Assembly (NCBI GenBank): GCA_031841125.1
Contig: CM063109.1
Location: 10,516,321-10,580,320, forward strand
From: Acanthococcus lagerstroemiae
Taxonomy: Eukaryota > Arthropoda > Insecta > Hemiptera > Eriococcidae
Length of the DNA stretch: 64,000 nucleotides
Reading direction: 5' to 3'
Positions 33,881 through 47,246 of this stretch are shown here, in pieces. The stretch's first letter is position 1. Every line of letters starts with the position of its first letter. The position numbers and the translations under genes are program-made. A model generated the notes under the pieces. The model worked only from the letters and a program-made list of their open reading frames with translations, was not told the origin of the DNA and ran no database searches.

Positions 33881-35007
33881 AGTTGATAAAGAGCATGTGC
33901 CAGTTGAAAAAAAAAAAAAGTTTAAATTTGCATTGATGGCACTCTATAGCCCTTCCATAAAAATCACGACGCACTTGATACATTTGGCGCGAATAATTAT
34001 TTCACTTGATACGTATAATATGTCCTGAATTTCAAGCGCACTTAGCGTATTTGGCATTATGTAAATTGTACTTAATACGCATTTGTGTAGTTTCTTTAAC
34101 TGAGTACACTGCCTCGTTTGCCAAGCCAAATTTATCAAGTGTGCCATGTAAAACCGTATCCATTCAGTTTTCGGTGCACTTAACACATTTTAGTACTGCA
34201 GCCTGGGGGTGAAATGGTGAACTATTTTCGTTCTGTTATCAATGCAGGCTGATTGTTGAGATATGTACTCCGTACACTATCTCTCGATGTGAACGCACTC
34301 TGTGCGATTCACTCCTCTCTCACATGCCTCCGCCCTAGGATGATGCCACAATGATATAGTAATAATGCTACTAAGAAAAGGAACACTGAGCATGGACTGG
34401 TGAGAGCTTCACTCCACTCGATGAACAGATCGGACGGCGGATGCATCTCTCGTCCTCCATTGTGTTATTCTTAAAACTATATCAAGTGTACATGTCACTA
34501 TTGATATTATTTCATTAAATTTCATTCGCTTTTAAGAAGTAACGTTCACCTTTAAATCGCTGATTCATCTGGTATTTCAAAAAGAAGTAAATATATGGCA
34601 AGCCTACAGCCAGGGAACCACGAAGGAATGCTTGCTGGTAACTTGTCTCTCTCCCTGCAGAATTAAAAGTCATTCATTACCTCCTCCTCTTGCTGTAACC
34701 CCCTCCTGTATAAAGGCTCGGCTACGATTCGGATATAAGTATTCTGTAGTATCATCTAGATAAGTGGTGTTCGTATACATTATACAACATAACGGCGTTC
34801 ACCCAATCAGTGAGAACCCAGGAGATAGGAACTGCTATAGTCTTACCGTATGGAATCGATAATAATACCTCTTTTAACCAAGGAAAGTTGTCGCAGTGAG
34901 TAAGATATACCGCGCTTTCAAAATTTATGTGATGGCAGCACTGCATTGGCAAACCACGGATCGTTGTTTATATCCTCATTTTTCAATCAAATTTGTCTGA
35001 TACTTTC

Positions 35008-35345
35008 AATGGGGTATAAACTTGCACTAGAGTGCGCTGCAAATCACCTGTGCGGATATGAATGAGCGATCATGTGCACTTTCAAATAGAAAAACTGCTA
35101 TCTTCAGGAGAGAAAAAAAAACGAGTAAAAATTATTCTGCCTGTAGAACTGATTATAATTCAATTTTTTGGTGATGATGTTGAATTTAGGACAAATTTTC
35201 TTCGAAAGTGAATTTCTAATCGACTTATGATAGTTGAAGTTTGCTACACGCTTACGGTAAATCATACGTGATCACCTGATCATTCACACATATACAGGGC
35301 TGCCAACTCTTGAAACTCTAAATTTAAGTCCCAATATAGTTTGCA
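35008..35345 (+). repeat. Dispersed repeat Y, copy 1 (~340 bp)
   Basis: It shares ACTTGCACTAGAGTGCGCTGC, GATCATGTGCACTTTCAAAT, GAACTGATTATAAT and GCTTACGGTAAATCATACG with 49637-49940 and 54188-54500, in the same order and orientation. Copies 1 and 2 extend into ATACAGGGCTGYCAACWCTTG. No protein is seen. Confidence 0.85.
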
Positions 35346-37020
35346 TCTATGTCGTTATCAAGTCGAGTATCAAACTATAGGTATTAATCGAACTAACCCC
35401 TTTCACCGGGGATGAAGAAAGAGGTTGGTGGAAACATCTATTAAACCAATAGCTTATTTTTTGTTACAGCGAGTAGGTATATTCTTCATTATGTGACCAC
35501 TTAAATTTGGAGGTTAACCGTGACAATTACATATACGCAAGTTAAGTTATCGTTCATCTCCGCCTTCGACCATAACACGCGCAGTATTGACAACTGATAA
35601 GCACCGTAAAGTAGAACAGATTATCGCAACTGTGGTCAGTATGTTCTATCTTCTTTGTAGGAACTTTTTGCGAAAACTATGTCGACTGACAAATTATGGC
35701 AGTCGATCAAGGACAGTGACAGTGAAATTTTATCAACCGTAACCGTTGATAACTGCATTGCGATTGCATCATAATTCCGTAATGGACACATGTTTTGAAA
35801 AAATTCTCGATAACTATTTTACGGACGTGTTTCAATAGTGCGAGTAAAAATTCTTACAAATGACCAGCAAGGTCGACCTATGTCTGTGATTCCCACGGTT
35901 GGCGCCATGTATTTCCTCCAGTAAACACTACACCGTAAACTGATTAATATTCAATATCGTGTCGAATACCCACACCGTTCGAATAGATTTCGGTATCCAT
36001 ACTTCATATTTTACTTATTTAAATCGAATATATAGATAATTAGTCGATGTAGTCGCACTTCTGTCATAACAAGCGCGAATTCCTACAGACTGTCTGTTCA
36101 TATTATTGTTTTCTTCCTCAATTATACTCCCACCCAAGTGATCCTGCGGTCGCGGTCTATGCGAAATATTTAATTTTTTAATTCAACATTCAAAACGTGG
36201 GCGATTAGAAATTTTATAAATTGGTAATCACTGCGAACAGTAGCGGAAGTTAACCTGTGATTATTTCGAAGGCGAGTCTTTTAAAACGAAAAGGAAGAAA
36301 ATATCTCCTTAACTAGATGGATAACTGATGCAACTATGCCCAACATACACACATAATGACAAGGTTTTATAACTATATTTTATCGTCGTAATTACTGCTG
36401 TAAACAGGGTAGGTAGGCATCGCTAACAACTATCGTAATTTGGTTCAAAGCCTGTAGATTAAACGTCTCAAACGTCTACAGTATTGTTTTCAGGCGATTC
36501 GAACTTCATACAAAGTTAATTGACGGTACCGTCTACCTACTTAATACTGTCGCATTACTAGCAGCTATATTGAGATAAATGCTTTTTGGGGGAAAAAAAT
36601 CTATAATGGAGTGTTGCACCAGTGACTGCAACGGCAGTCCAAATAATGAAGTGCAAGAGCTATTATTTAGGCTCCATGTTTAGAATTAGTGAGTAGGTAC
36701 CTATACATACCTATACGAATATGATTTAGGTATATAGAATGTCGTGTGGCCTCAACTCATCGGGAATATTACAGTATGTTGCGAAACTATAACGTTACTG
36801 GAGAAACTGGAAAAAGCATTTAGACATTGCATGCCTTGTGACGTTGTGATGCCGATGTAATAACAGAAACATCCCGAAGAAGTGCGAATTACAATATGTA
36901 CATCCTTAACGAACGTATTCATAAATATGTATATATATACCTACTAAAATGCTTGAAAATGGGTCGAAAATCTACTCATGTTCTTCTTGAAGACTTTGTA
37001 TCCCAAAAGTAATTTGTACA
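35346..37020. other. No gene recognised
   Basis: AT-rich sequence without ORFs of note on either strand and without visible element ends. It is unusually empty even of 60-codon ORFs between about 34950 and 38010. Confidence 0.5.
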
Positions 37021-37038
37021 CCTATACATATGGTACCT

Positions 37039-37254
37039 TCTTTTCTAATTTGCTCTCAATCCGAGCCCTGGTATCCGGCCTTTCGAGCATTACCTCAGAG
37101 ACGTCGGGGAGGCTGTTAGGGCTGTCTTAGCCCTCTTCACTTCTGGCCGAAAAGCTGGCCTAGATCGAAATCTGGCGATTTGCTACGTGGGATCGTACCC
37201 GGGAGTTCCGGATTCCGAGACCAACACGCTATCCACTCGGCCAACCAGACCCTC
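37039..37254 (-). mobile_element. tRNA-derived SINE (copy 2), 13-bp target duplication
   Basis: It is the same SINE as 30852-31071, reversed. It is flanked by perfect 13-bp direct repeats ACATATGGTACCT (37026-37038 and 37255-37267), so the limits of the element are exact: 216 bp, from GAGGGTCTGGTTGGCCGAG to an ATTAGAAAAGA tail on the minus strand. The B box has drifted. Confidence 0.9.
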
Positions 37255-37324
37255 ACATATGGTACCTATCAAGAAGCATAATTTATATAAAACTTTGCGT
37301 CAAAACTGCTGATGTATGTGGGTA

Positions 37325-38252
37325 AGGGAGGCCGGGGCTAGTTGGCCTACTTTTTTGGGGGGATTTTTTTAGATACTTAAATTTTTTTTTAAATGACTAT
37401 AGTACCTACCATAAATCTTTATCTTTTGGCTATAATTTGGTATAATATTAAGATCATTCATTTGAAACATTCTAGTATAAAAAAAACCCTTTCAAAAATA
37501 CCCTTTTTTTCTGCCAACCTGCCCCAACCATGTAAGTTGACAAATGAGATGGGGTAAGTTGCCATTGCAGTTTTAATTAGTTAATCAATTAATGTATATA
37601 TTATGAATTTATTCGCCATCGTGGCATACATAAACATTATTCCCATCTGTGCGCTGTTCATATGTGCCCAGCAAAGGCAGACAACACATTGAAGTCATAC
37701 TTCTTTAGAACGGCTCAAGGACCTGTTCGGAGGTATACTTCGCTCTATCCGATGATCTTTTATAATTTTTCACCATATTTAAAATAGAATAGGTACTTAC
37801 CTAATTCACAAATTAAAAATTCAATCAAAAGAAACATTATGGTGACTTGCCCCATTTTCAATTTATTGTCAACTTACACTGAGGATTCATTCCAGAAATA
37901 AATTTGATTTTCAGACGAGCCACACTGCGTCAATTGTTCTGTCTATGAGCTAAAATACTAGTTAATGCTTACCACAACGCTAAGTAAGTAAAACTTTCAA
38001 AAAAAAACAACGTTGTTTTCTGTTAATAAAACTCCGCCACACTCGCAAAGTACATCAAGAAAGTTGAAAATCACTTTTTTAACTTTCACGTTAACCAACT
38101 TGCTGTTTTGTAAAAGTGAAAACCAATACAGTATTTGCATACAAGGTGTGCACATGTTTCGGTCAAACACAATGTTTCTAAGTCACCAGCGAAAAGACTT
38201 ATGGCTACTTTGTCAACTTACCTCATGTGCCAACTAGCCCCGGTCTCCCCTC
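37325..38252. mobile_element. TA-flanked DNA element, 928 bp
   Basis: The left end (AGGGAGGCCGGGGCTAGTTGG) and the inverted right end (GAGGGGAGACCGGGGCTAGTTGG read inwards) pair for about 25 bases. TA lies outside both. Inside, GGTAAGTTGCC and its complement recur near the ends (37553, 37862, 38213). No transposase frame is recognised, so it is probably non-autonomous. Confidence 0.7.
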
Positions 38253-39240
38253 TATCACATTGATGATATTATTTTCTGTTGTTCCAATTCTCCATTATGA
38301 TATTATTTGTGTATTGTTGGTGATTTCAGCTTGGGGTATCTATATTTGTGGATTTGTAAGAGGGTGGTCCTTATTTTACCAATGTTAGAATTTCTTTTCT
38401 CATACCCTAACGGTGCTAATATATAACATTTTCCCCACGTTGGAGAAAAATTGAAGATACGTATTAAGGGGGTTGAAATTTAAATTGCGGTTATCTAAGA
38501 GCTTCTGAACTTTTCTTTACATTATTTGCTGGAAATTATAATTTTTTTTAAATCTGTAAGTAAGGGCATTTTGAATCTCTGAATTCATTTTGCGGTCCAA
38601 TTTCTTCTGACTCTTCTTATTTTGGCACCATACATAGGGCTTCACAGACGAGCTAATGTTTACTCGCATCGATTTTAATGCCTGTTTTGGGTTGTCTGCT
38701 TCCTCCTCGTCACGTTCCAAAGCATCACAAAGGGGCTAGTAGTAACTAACCCGGTAACACAGCAACAAAGTTAGCTCATAATCTGTTGGAAATAGGATTT
38801 TTGCTGAGTTTATTTTTGAAGTTGTTATTCTATTGTTTTGGTGACAAGCTAATAACTGAAAAATAAAACAATTAGCGTTTGTAACCGTTTTTGCCCAACA
38901 CTCCATTTGTCAACAGGCAAAGGTTTTTCGTATGAGTGCATAGTTGGTGGGGGGGGGGGGGGAGGCTTCATATCACTAGCGATCATTACTTTTTATGCTT
39001 CTATTCAGTTATCATTTATCGAATTGTGCAGGTGTAAATAAAAGAAAGAAACCGAGAAAATTAACTGTACGAGAAACGGTGAATGAGTATCACACTACCT
39101 GCACAACTATATTTTAACGCATTTGCCATCATTAATATGAACACCGAGGTAAGAAGTGAGAAGCTGAGAACAATATCTGTTAACGAGTCATTATTTTGAT
39201 TTTACTCGCTAGTTTTGTAAAATTTTAAGATGAGAATTCT
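38253..39240. other. No gene recognised
   Basis: AT-rich sequence with a poly-G run at about 38949-38962. The short ORF at 38517-38720 (-) has no recognisable family. Confidence 0.4.
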
Positions 39241-39242
39241 TA

Positions 39243-39260
39243 AAAAAAAATAAAAATAAA

Positions 39261-39326
<66 letters not shown>

Positions 39327-39350
39327 AATAAATAAATAAATAAAACAATA
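39243..39350. repeat. AAT / AAAT microsatellite
   Basis: About 55 bases of ATA triplets are followed by about 30 bases of ATAA tetramers. The homopolymeric Leu and Ile ORFs on the minus strand here are translations of this repeat. Confidence 0.95.
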
Positions 39351-39359
39351 AAATTTTGG

Positions 39360-42300
39360 AACAGTATACTGTCGGTATAAATAGGAGACAGAATTCCGCG
39401 CATCGCTCCTGTTAAAGCAGGATGGGTGCAAAAGTACAGTGCTTGTTGGAATAGTATATTAGATCTTTGCTGATTTTCAGTTACATATCCTATCATTCAT
39501 TCATTTCTAAATGCTTTGATTTATGTGTATGGACAAATAAAGAATTATATTGAACGCCATTCTCTTCAGTACCTAACGTTCATTCGATAAAATTGAACAT
39601 ATTTCATTTTTGTGCAGTATTTCTTCTATCAGTTCATTACTACATAATTATTAGGTCTGTAGTTCCAAGCATGAAAAGAGATAAGTTGGCACCTGACAGA
39701 ATATCAATTATTCAATTTGGTAAAATTTGACCGTAAGAATGCGGAAATAACCCATTTCTGATTTTACAACTGAAATCAGTGGGCAAAAATCAAAAACTTT
39801 TTCATTTGCTCCGACTGTTGTGACTTGAAATTTGATATAGATGGTAAACTTTAGCTGAAAAGTCGTCAGTCTTCCCTCCTTATGATAGGGACTTCGTTAC
39901 ACTTTGTATTAATTATTTTAGATCGTTAGATTTTTAATGATCACTCAAGGGTGTAGTGAAGCTAAACGCATAGGGGGAGAGCAGAAGAATTCCCCAGTTG
40001 AAGGTTCAAAAAATGTATGAGGTTTTTTGATGAATTTGCTAGCGAACACCTCATTGCTATAAACTGTCGAGGCGAATACCACCAACATATAAATAAATAT
40101 AAATAAAAGATATTCTGAATTATTAAAAAAAAAAAAGAAGTTATAAGTACCTACACGTCATTCCTAGGTTTGAAATTGAATTTCTGGTGATTGTTTGAAA
40201 TAAGGGTATTAACAAACTCAAATCAGAAAAAAAAAAAAATTAAAATTACACAGAAATGCATTAATTACACTTTCCTACGGGCAAAATTCAAGTTTTTCAT
40301 GCATTTGGGATCTAACTCGATTACTCGAATGACATTTTTGCAACTTTTTACGCAACTGGCAGACTTGACTGTAAAACTGACAAGAAACTGATTATGGTAG
40401 CCTCAAGGAGGATTTCAGTTAGCATAATTTATTACGTTATGATATCAACTTCACGACTTTTTAGTTGGAACTTCATGATCATGAGATCATGGCCCGGAAC
40501 TTTATGTACTATCAAGGGGTCAAATAAGCACGTGTAATATTCCCTTTCGACACCTCAAATATGTCAAAATATTTCCTAACAAGGGGATATACTCGTATTC
40601 CAAAAATATTATCCTTCAAAATATAGGTATCAATATGGGTTTTATTTTACAGAATTTTCGAAACTCTTTCATATTTTGACAAATTTTGTTTTGCAAACAT
40701 AGTTGTATTTTTCAAATTACTGAATCGCAAGTAACGCTGTCTACAATGTAGCATTTGATACCAGGGGTAGAAAGTGGATTGCGACGCGCTTAAACTTTGG
40801 CTTCAGCTTAACGCAGTTTCTCAGAATATTTCATCAGCTGAGCTTTGGCATTTTGTTCTTATTAGCCTTTTAAGCGCATCGCTATCTGCTTTTCATATTT
40901 TTTTTTTCAATAAGTCAGCAATTTTACTCGATATTACTATCAATTCAATATGATATCGATTGTAAAATTCAAAAATCGCATTATTTTATCATCAGTGAAG
41001 TTCTTCTGTTCTACCATACTTCCAAATTGAATTTCAGCTAACCTACCAGATCAGCTTTGACGATGTATATAATTTCCCCCCCCCCACTTTTTCTTTCAAC
41101 GCCGTAGCAGAAAGTATCAGTCACCTCACCAGTAGCCAGCATACCAGCTGATAGTAAGGCTCTGTAGTCTGTAGTTCCACACGGGTATGCTTGAAAACTT
41201 TCAGAGCGAATGATACCGCGCAACGCTATGTGTATATTTAATACGTTGGTAACAACAAAACCTGAACCAAAATAGCGGGCTAGCACACCTATGTGAAACT
41301 ATAGGAGCCTACTGACAGTAGCTCCACTAGCCTCCTGTGTCCTGCCGTCCTGCGTATGGCTATGCTCATCTACCAACTTGATTCGCGCTTTTTCCACTAA
41401 CAAAGTGAACGCATCAGAGAATGCGTCGCAACTCGCAGTCGCGTGCGACGATTGACCGTTGGTTCAACGGGCAAATGAAAGGGTACAAAATAGTAGCTGT
41501 TTGGCTGAATTGCTGAATATACCCTGACGGAGTTTACAGAGCCCTACTTCTAGTAGTTGCAGAGGTGCAGTACAGTACATGAGTCAAGAGCTTGAGTACA
41601 AGACTCCATGCCCATGACCGTCAATGACCATAGGCTCATATAGGCTTTTGACGCTGTGAAGAAGTGTGATGAAGTTTGCTGTTTGCTGTAGCTGTACGCT
41701 GCATTTGAATTGCATGCAGATACTTCACACATTCATACCTTGCAGCGTATATTGAGGTTGGAATTTTTTATTATGCGAGAATTAAAAAGAACCTTACATA
41801 TCACCAACTGACCCATACCTAAGGTCCTTTTAGATTCAGAAGTCTCACAGCTAGACTTCCATTACACTTGCAAATGCAATCTTCGATCGTCGTTCAGAAC
41901 GGTATCTTGTCCTGTGTAACCTTGTGAAGAATATTCCGTACTTCTCTGTTAATTCGCAAAATATTCTTAATATTGTTGGAGTTCATCAATAACTTTGTAG
42001 AATAACGGTTTCCGAATCATTTCTGGTAAGCGTTTGCTTTTACTAAGTCATAATGATACTGATTGAATCTAATGTGATACTCGATAGGAACTCCTTGGTT
42101 GCCGTCAATGAAATTTTCACTTGTAGGAACTAAAAATTACAACCTTTCAGTAAATAGTTTGAGTAAGATACCATCATCTCCATTTACTTTCTTTGATCGT
42201 TTGAGACGTTGGATTCGTTATGTATAACTTGATACGATTATTACGTTTAAAAGTGTAACAACGTAGTCCGCGTATTTCGAATTCGATGTTATCACCTAGT

Positions 42301-42490
42301 TAATTTGCTACTTGATCGTTTCTGTAATAATTACATTCCAGGATATTCTTGATTGTAAGCCGAGTGTTTTATGTCTTCGTATACTTATTTGTAGTGACTA
42401 GTGTTTGCTGAGGTCGGCATACTTGCGCTGTATTTATGAAGTAAATGCGTTTTAAATACCTAACTACGTTTTTTTCACATCAAAGGTTTC
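39360..42490. other. No gene recognised; upstream flank of TFIIE beta
   Basis: Mostly AT-rich. A somewhat GC-richer patch at 41040-41470 carries a minus-strand ORF (41038-41286, 82 codons) of protein-like composition (contains YPCGTTDYRALLSAGMLATGE) without a clear splice frame or a family I can name. The patch at 41340-41470 has several CpGs and lies about 1 kb upstream of the TFIIE gene. No TATA box is evident near that gene. Confidence 0.35.
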
Positions 42491-42494
42491 AACG

Positions 42495-43364
42495 ATGGAT
42501 CCGGCGTTACTGAGAGAACGAGAATTATTTAAGAAAAAAGCTCTCGCCACGCCGACTGTGGAAAAGAAGAAAAAAGAGACCGATAACTCTAGCTCGTTGA
42601 AAGATGAGAAAAAGAAAGCGAAGCCTTCCACTCCGGCATTATCTAGTAACTCGAGTAACAGTTCGGCCATTCTGAATTACAAAACTGTCGGCGGTAATTC
42701 GCAATTTAAATTCGGTATTCTCGCGAAAATCGTGAAATATATGAAAACGAGACATCAGGAGGGCGACGATCATCCCTTGACGTTAGATGAGATTCTGGAT
42801 GAGACCAATCAGTTATTCGTCACCAACAACATCAAAACGTGGCTCGAAACTGAAGCGCTTCCCAACAATCCGAAAATTGAGATCACACCTGAGAAGAAGT
42901 TCACATTCAAGCCCGCGTTGAAGGTTAAAGATAAAAAATCGTTTTTACGATTACTGAAACAATACGATTTGAAAGGATTGGGTGGTATTTTATTGGAAGA
43001 AGTTCAAGAATCTCTGCCACATTGTGAGAAAGTATTGAAACATTTGCAGCATGAGATAATCTATATCACCAGACCGGTCGATAAAAAGAAGGTGGTGTTC
43101 TACAACGACAAGACTGCTAATTTACCCATAGATGATGAGTTCCAGAAGCTGTGGCGTTCGGTGCCCGTTGAGAACATGGACGATGATAAAATCGAAGAGT
43201 ATCTGGAGAAGCAGGGTATCAAATCGATGCAGGATCACGGTATCAAGAAGAAAGTGATGCCAATCAAACGGAAAAAGCCTATAAATAGGAACAGGCAATT
43301 CAAGAAGCCGAGAGAAAATGAGCACCTGGCTGATGTTCTCGAAAATTACGATAATATGGCGTAA
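42495..43364 (+). CDS. TfIIEbeta: Transcription initiation factor IIE subunit beta
   Basis: It encodes the beta subunit of TFIIE, which pairs with the alpha subunit in the RNA polymerase II preinitiation complex, recruits and regulates TFIIH and helps promoter opening in the nucleus. The 289-residue product matches the family length. It starts MDPALLRERELFKKKAL, has a Lys/Ser-rich linker (about 20-60), a first winged-helix region from NYKTVGGNSQFKFGILAKIV (61-80) to about 142, a second at about 144-205 (KSFLRLLKQYDLKGLGG), and a basic C-terminal part with LPIDDEFQKLWRSVPVE (210-226) and IKKKVMPIKRKKP (250-262). The coding region has no intron. The ATG context is ACGATGG. An AG (ATCAAAG) 10 bases upstream could be an acceptor for a 5' UTR intron. 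The best poly(A) signal seen is AATAAA at about 44040. Confidence 0.97.
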   Translation: MDPALLRERELFKKKALATPTVEKKKKETDNSSSLKDEKKKAKPSTPALSSNSSNSSAILNYKTVGGNSQFKFGILAKIVKYMKTRHQEGDDHPLTLDEILDETNQLFVTNNIKTWLETEALPNNPKIEITPEKKFTFKPALKVKDKKSFLRLLKQYDLKGLGGILLEEVQESLPHCEKVLKHLQHEIIYITRPVDKKKVVFYNDKTANLPIDDEFQKLWRSVPVENMDDDKIEEYLEKQGIKSMQDHGIKKKVMPIKRKKPINRNRQFKKPRENEHLADVLENYDNMA

Positions 43365-44600
43365 TTTAAGGTACAGCGACGGGAGACGTCGTTCAAGTAA
43401 CAGATCTCTATTATTGTACGAATTTGTTTTATATTTGTAAAGTCATTTTATGTTTTCGAATTAGTTATGTGATATTATTTGCTATTGATGTACTGAGTAC
43501 TGGATGAATTTCTGTAGTTTTGAGCCACGGTAAAATGTGAACGCTCCGCATTAAGTCAGATGCGTGAGATTTTGAGTATAAATTGATAGTTCCTTCACTG
43601 TAGCTCGGTTTTCTATCATGAAAATTGTAAATTAGATACTGCAAGGTGTTTGTGCTATGTTTTATATGTATTTTACATTTTTTGTAATTTCGGCGAAATA
43701 TATTGTTATCTTATTGTAAATAAGATTTTGAAATGATTCATGTAATCAGCAGAAAGTGATCGATGATGGTATCTTATCACATGCAACGATAATCAGGTCT
43801 TCGGTTTTAAACTTCTGTACATTGAATTTAATCGTTCCGGTTTATTTTCTTTCTCTATTAGTCTTGTTGACTCTAAATTGGGCTCGAAAATAGAGTTTTT
43901 GATAAATGGCCAACCAGTCAGTTCACGAACTGGAATGTGTTTTCATTTTTTCTTCATTATTTGTATAAGTACCCAGGGCACAATTTTCACCGTGGCTCTT
44001 GACAACAGGGTTTCGTTTTTCTACTCCACAGTGTTGGAGAATAAACTGAAAATTATGATGTTGCAAAGTACATAGCACGGTTGAACACATTACACTTACT
44101 TATGCTTTAAGGTTTAAGGTATCCAGTGAAAAATTAGGTGGAGTTGATGCAGTGCCGGTCAATAATCATAACTGTAGAGGAAAAAAGGGAAACAAAATAC
44201 AAAAAAGAAAGAACAGCCGAAAAGAATCGGTCATTGGCTTCGCTAATCGCTATCTACCATTGGAGTATTCGTCCATTCGCTAAGTTAGAATTTTTGGGGA
44301 AATGCCTGGCTAACAGCTAAAAGCTATCGGCTATCAGCTGGCAAGTCCCTGTACTCGACTGCAGTTTGCAGCTTTGCAGATTGAACTGAGTTTGAATAGT
44401 ACATAAATATTATTTCTACGAAGCTTGAGTCATATGTGACATGTTGAGCACACTGGGAACGAAATGAGCCAAGGAGGATAAAGTTTTTACTAATTACATA
44501 ACAGATTGATAGCAGGTCGATAATTATGTATTAATTTTCATGTAAAATATATAAGTATGATTGTTCAAGACTGGCAAGAGTTAAGATGCATACTCCCCCC
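43365..44600. other. 3' UTR and flank of TFIIE beta
   Basis: AT-rich sequence after the stop codon. There is no canonical AATAAA in the first 600 bases; the first lies at about 44040. A plus-strand ORF here (43878-44075) is not recognisable. Confidence 0.4.
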
Positions 44601-45540
44601 CCCCCCCTCCTCAAGTAGCGAGGTTACTTGTTATACAATTGTTCATGTTAGTTATTATTATTCATCTTTATGATTGCAAGCGAGCGTTTGTTCATCAATA
44701 AATGCTTAGTATTTTTGAGAAATTCTCAGCAAATACACTGAAGAGAAATGAGAAATGCTCAATTTTATAAATGCTTAATGTAACAATGTAACAAATTCTA
44801 ATTTTTTTTTTTTTGGGGGGGGGGCATGTACTCCAGAAATTCGGCGGTTTCTCAGAAGATGCTAGATATATGTAAATTGAAATTCTTGGCTATTTGCGAA
44901 AAAAGTGTAATACATTTTTGATATTGCATGTTTGCTTTTGGAATTTTACTTATGTTGTTGATCATTTTCGTTACTGAAGAATTCCGAATCCATCGTTTAG
45001 TGATAACTTACAATTTGTACCAGGCTGCATGAGAACAAAATAATTAAATATGCTAAGCGATATCAGTGATCTCGTTCGATTTTCTATTCCGATATTATAT
45101 TAACATTTTATGTTTAAAAATGAAAGTTATTAAAGCTAGAAAGCTAGAAACCGTTAACCAACATCTTCTGATCTTTTTGATCTCTGTGATGTGCAAAAAC
45201 TCTCTAGCTATGAGCGTGCAGGTTTTTCTAATGTCGTATATGAGAAGTGTGTAGTCCAGACCGGAATGAAGGCATACAAATATAAACTGTGACTGAACTA
45301 AACGGATGTCCTGCCTGGCCGATCGAGGGAGAAAAAGGAGAGCGAGTCATGAGAATAAGAAGAGGAACGTGATTTTGAGAAGACCACGTTACATGAATGC
45401 AGGAGAAAAAAGATGTTCTAAAGATGCTTTCATTATGCCATGCAGAAAGTTGCTAGGCAGGGCGATTTGTACAAAAATGTACATTGGAGACGAGAGGGTC
45501 ACGACAAGCGAATAGCGCATAGCTTTGATATTTGACTCAA
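44600..45540. other. No gene recognised
   Basis: A poly-C run at 44587-44597 and a poly-G run at about 44815-44823 interrupt AT-rich sequence. The basic 69-codon ORF at 45306-45515 (+) has no family resemblance. Confidence 0.35.
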
Positions 45541-45619
45541 AGTTGAAAATGACTATCAAGGGTAACGTTTGAGGAATAAAATTTTCATAAAATACATAAT
45601 AGTTATCGAATTGTAGGTG

Positions 45620-45960
45620 TTTAAAGCTGTTGATTTCGCTCTCAATATTTTAGCGTTACTGTGAAAATGAGGACCCTTACAGTTGGGGACAGAGTCAAAA
45701 TAAAAGATATCAAAAAGTACGATATAATTGTAAATATCAAATCGTGGGCTCTGAAGGGCGCTGATTTCATTTAGTATATCTTATCGGTATTACTGTGAAA
45801 ATTGGGGCACTTATAGTTGGAGAATGGGGTCAAAATAGAAAATATCTAGAAATATAATAAGGGTATTAAATAGTTGGTTATCGAGGCTACAAAACCTGTT
45901 TTCAATATTATTTTGACACCATAATGGAAATTGGGTGACATGTGAAGGAAAGAGTGGGTT
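45620..45960 (+). repeat. ~130-bp degenerate tandem repeat, about 3 units
   Basis: A GTTACTGTGAAAATGAGGAC block followed by AGTTGGGGACAGAGTCAAAA (45654) recurs at 45790 (136 bases later) as ATTACTGTGAAAATTGGGGC, and more weakly at about 45912. No coding potential is apparent. Confidence 0.65.
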
Positions 45961-47021
45961 GCAATGAAATTTCTGTGGAAAGTAGGCGAACAACATTTTC
46001 ATACATTTGTCCACTATTCGGCTGATTTAAAACTTATATTGTGGTTGTGTCATCATGAACCACACCACCTCCCCCTCGTATCATCAACTCACCCCTACTT
46101 ACCGGTAAATTTCGATGTTAGTGTCCGAAAAAGTTATAAAAAAAGATTTAGTAACATCAGAACTTGCTATTTGATACCCATGTTGTATTTTTGAAATTTC
46201 CTATCGTAACCCCTTTCTTCCCTTCCCAGGTTACTCAGTTTCAATGATAATGTCAACAAAAAAAAATAAATAAATAAATAAATTAATAAATAATAATAAA
46301 TATTGCTGACGATTTGACAATAAACTACTATTTACCACTATTTGACATCCGTGCTGTGCTCCTTAATATTTTCTATTTTGACTCCCTCCCTCGACCGTAG
46401 ATGCCGCAATATTCTCGGTAATGCCAAGATGATATAAAAAATGAAATCAGCAGCCTTGAAACTCTGCTAGCCGGTATCCGTATGGAGCAATACCCCACTG
46501 CACCCGCGTATCCGCAGATCCGCATTAGTTTAGAGAAAAATATAGGATTTCTACTGTAGGCGAAAACCAGAAATAGGGTACTCGGTGGATGAATATTTGA
46601 TTTTAGAGATTTTTTCAGTTTAATATGGTTGAATTTTAAAAGAAATTCCACGAGAAAGTGCATAATTTTGACTTTTTTATTTTATAAAAATGCTTTCCTG
46701 TTGAAATTTTCATTTCCCAGCCCCCGTCCTCATTGTCACAGTTCTCAATTTCGGATCTGATCTGTATCTAAAATAAATCTTTCTGCTTCAAAAGCTTCAA
46801 AGTTTATCTACCGATTTTTCTTTTGCCCTTACGGGAAGCCTAAAATTTCTATGAACAGCTCATTCCAGTGCTAGTAGAACATGAAAAAAAATCTAATTCG
46901 TGTGGTGCTGTGAGAGGAGAAGTAGTCGGATAGTAATTCCAGGCAGTACTAGCACCCGTACGTCGGACTGTATTTCATGAAATTAAGAAAACCCCTCGAA
47001 AATGACGTTTCGCCCCTTAAG

Positions 47022-47246
47022 GTCTCTTCTAATTTTACTCTCAACCCGAGGCCTGGAATCCGCCCCTTCGAGCATTACCTCAAAGACGTCGAGGAGGCTG
47101 TTAGGGCTGTCTTAGCTCTCTTTTCTTCTGGCCGAAAACCCGGCCTAGGTCGAAATGTAACGAGTTGCCACGTGGGCTTGAACCCGGGACCTCCGGATTC
47201 TGAGACCAGCGCGCTATACAGTATACACTCGGCCAACCAGACCCAT
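47022..47246 (-). mobile_element. tRNA-derived SINE (copy 3)
   Basis: It is the same SINE as at 30852 and 37039. Its flanking direct repeats GCCCCTTAAG (47012-47021) and GCCCCGTAAG (47247-47256) differ at one base. A short duplication (TACAGTATACACTCGG against ATCCACTCGG) lengthens the A-box region. The B box reads GGTTCAAGCCC on the minus strand. Confidence 0.88.

Noticed and set aside
39209..39496. Leu- or Ile-rich ORFs on the minus strand
   Set aside because: They translate the AAT/AAAT microsatellite.
42464..42670. Minus-strand ORFs opposite TFIIE beta (also 43122-43325)
   Set aside because: They are antisense shadows of a well-supported gene.
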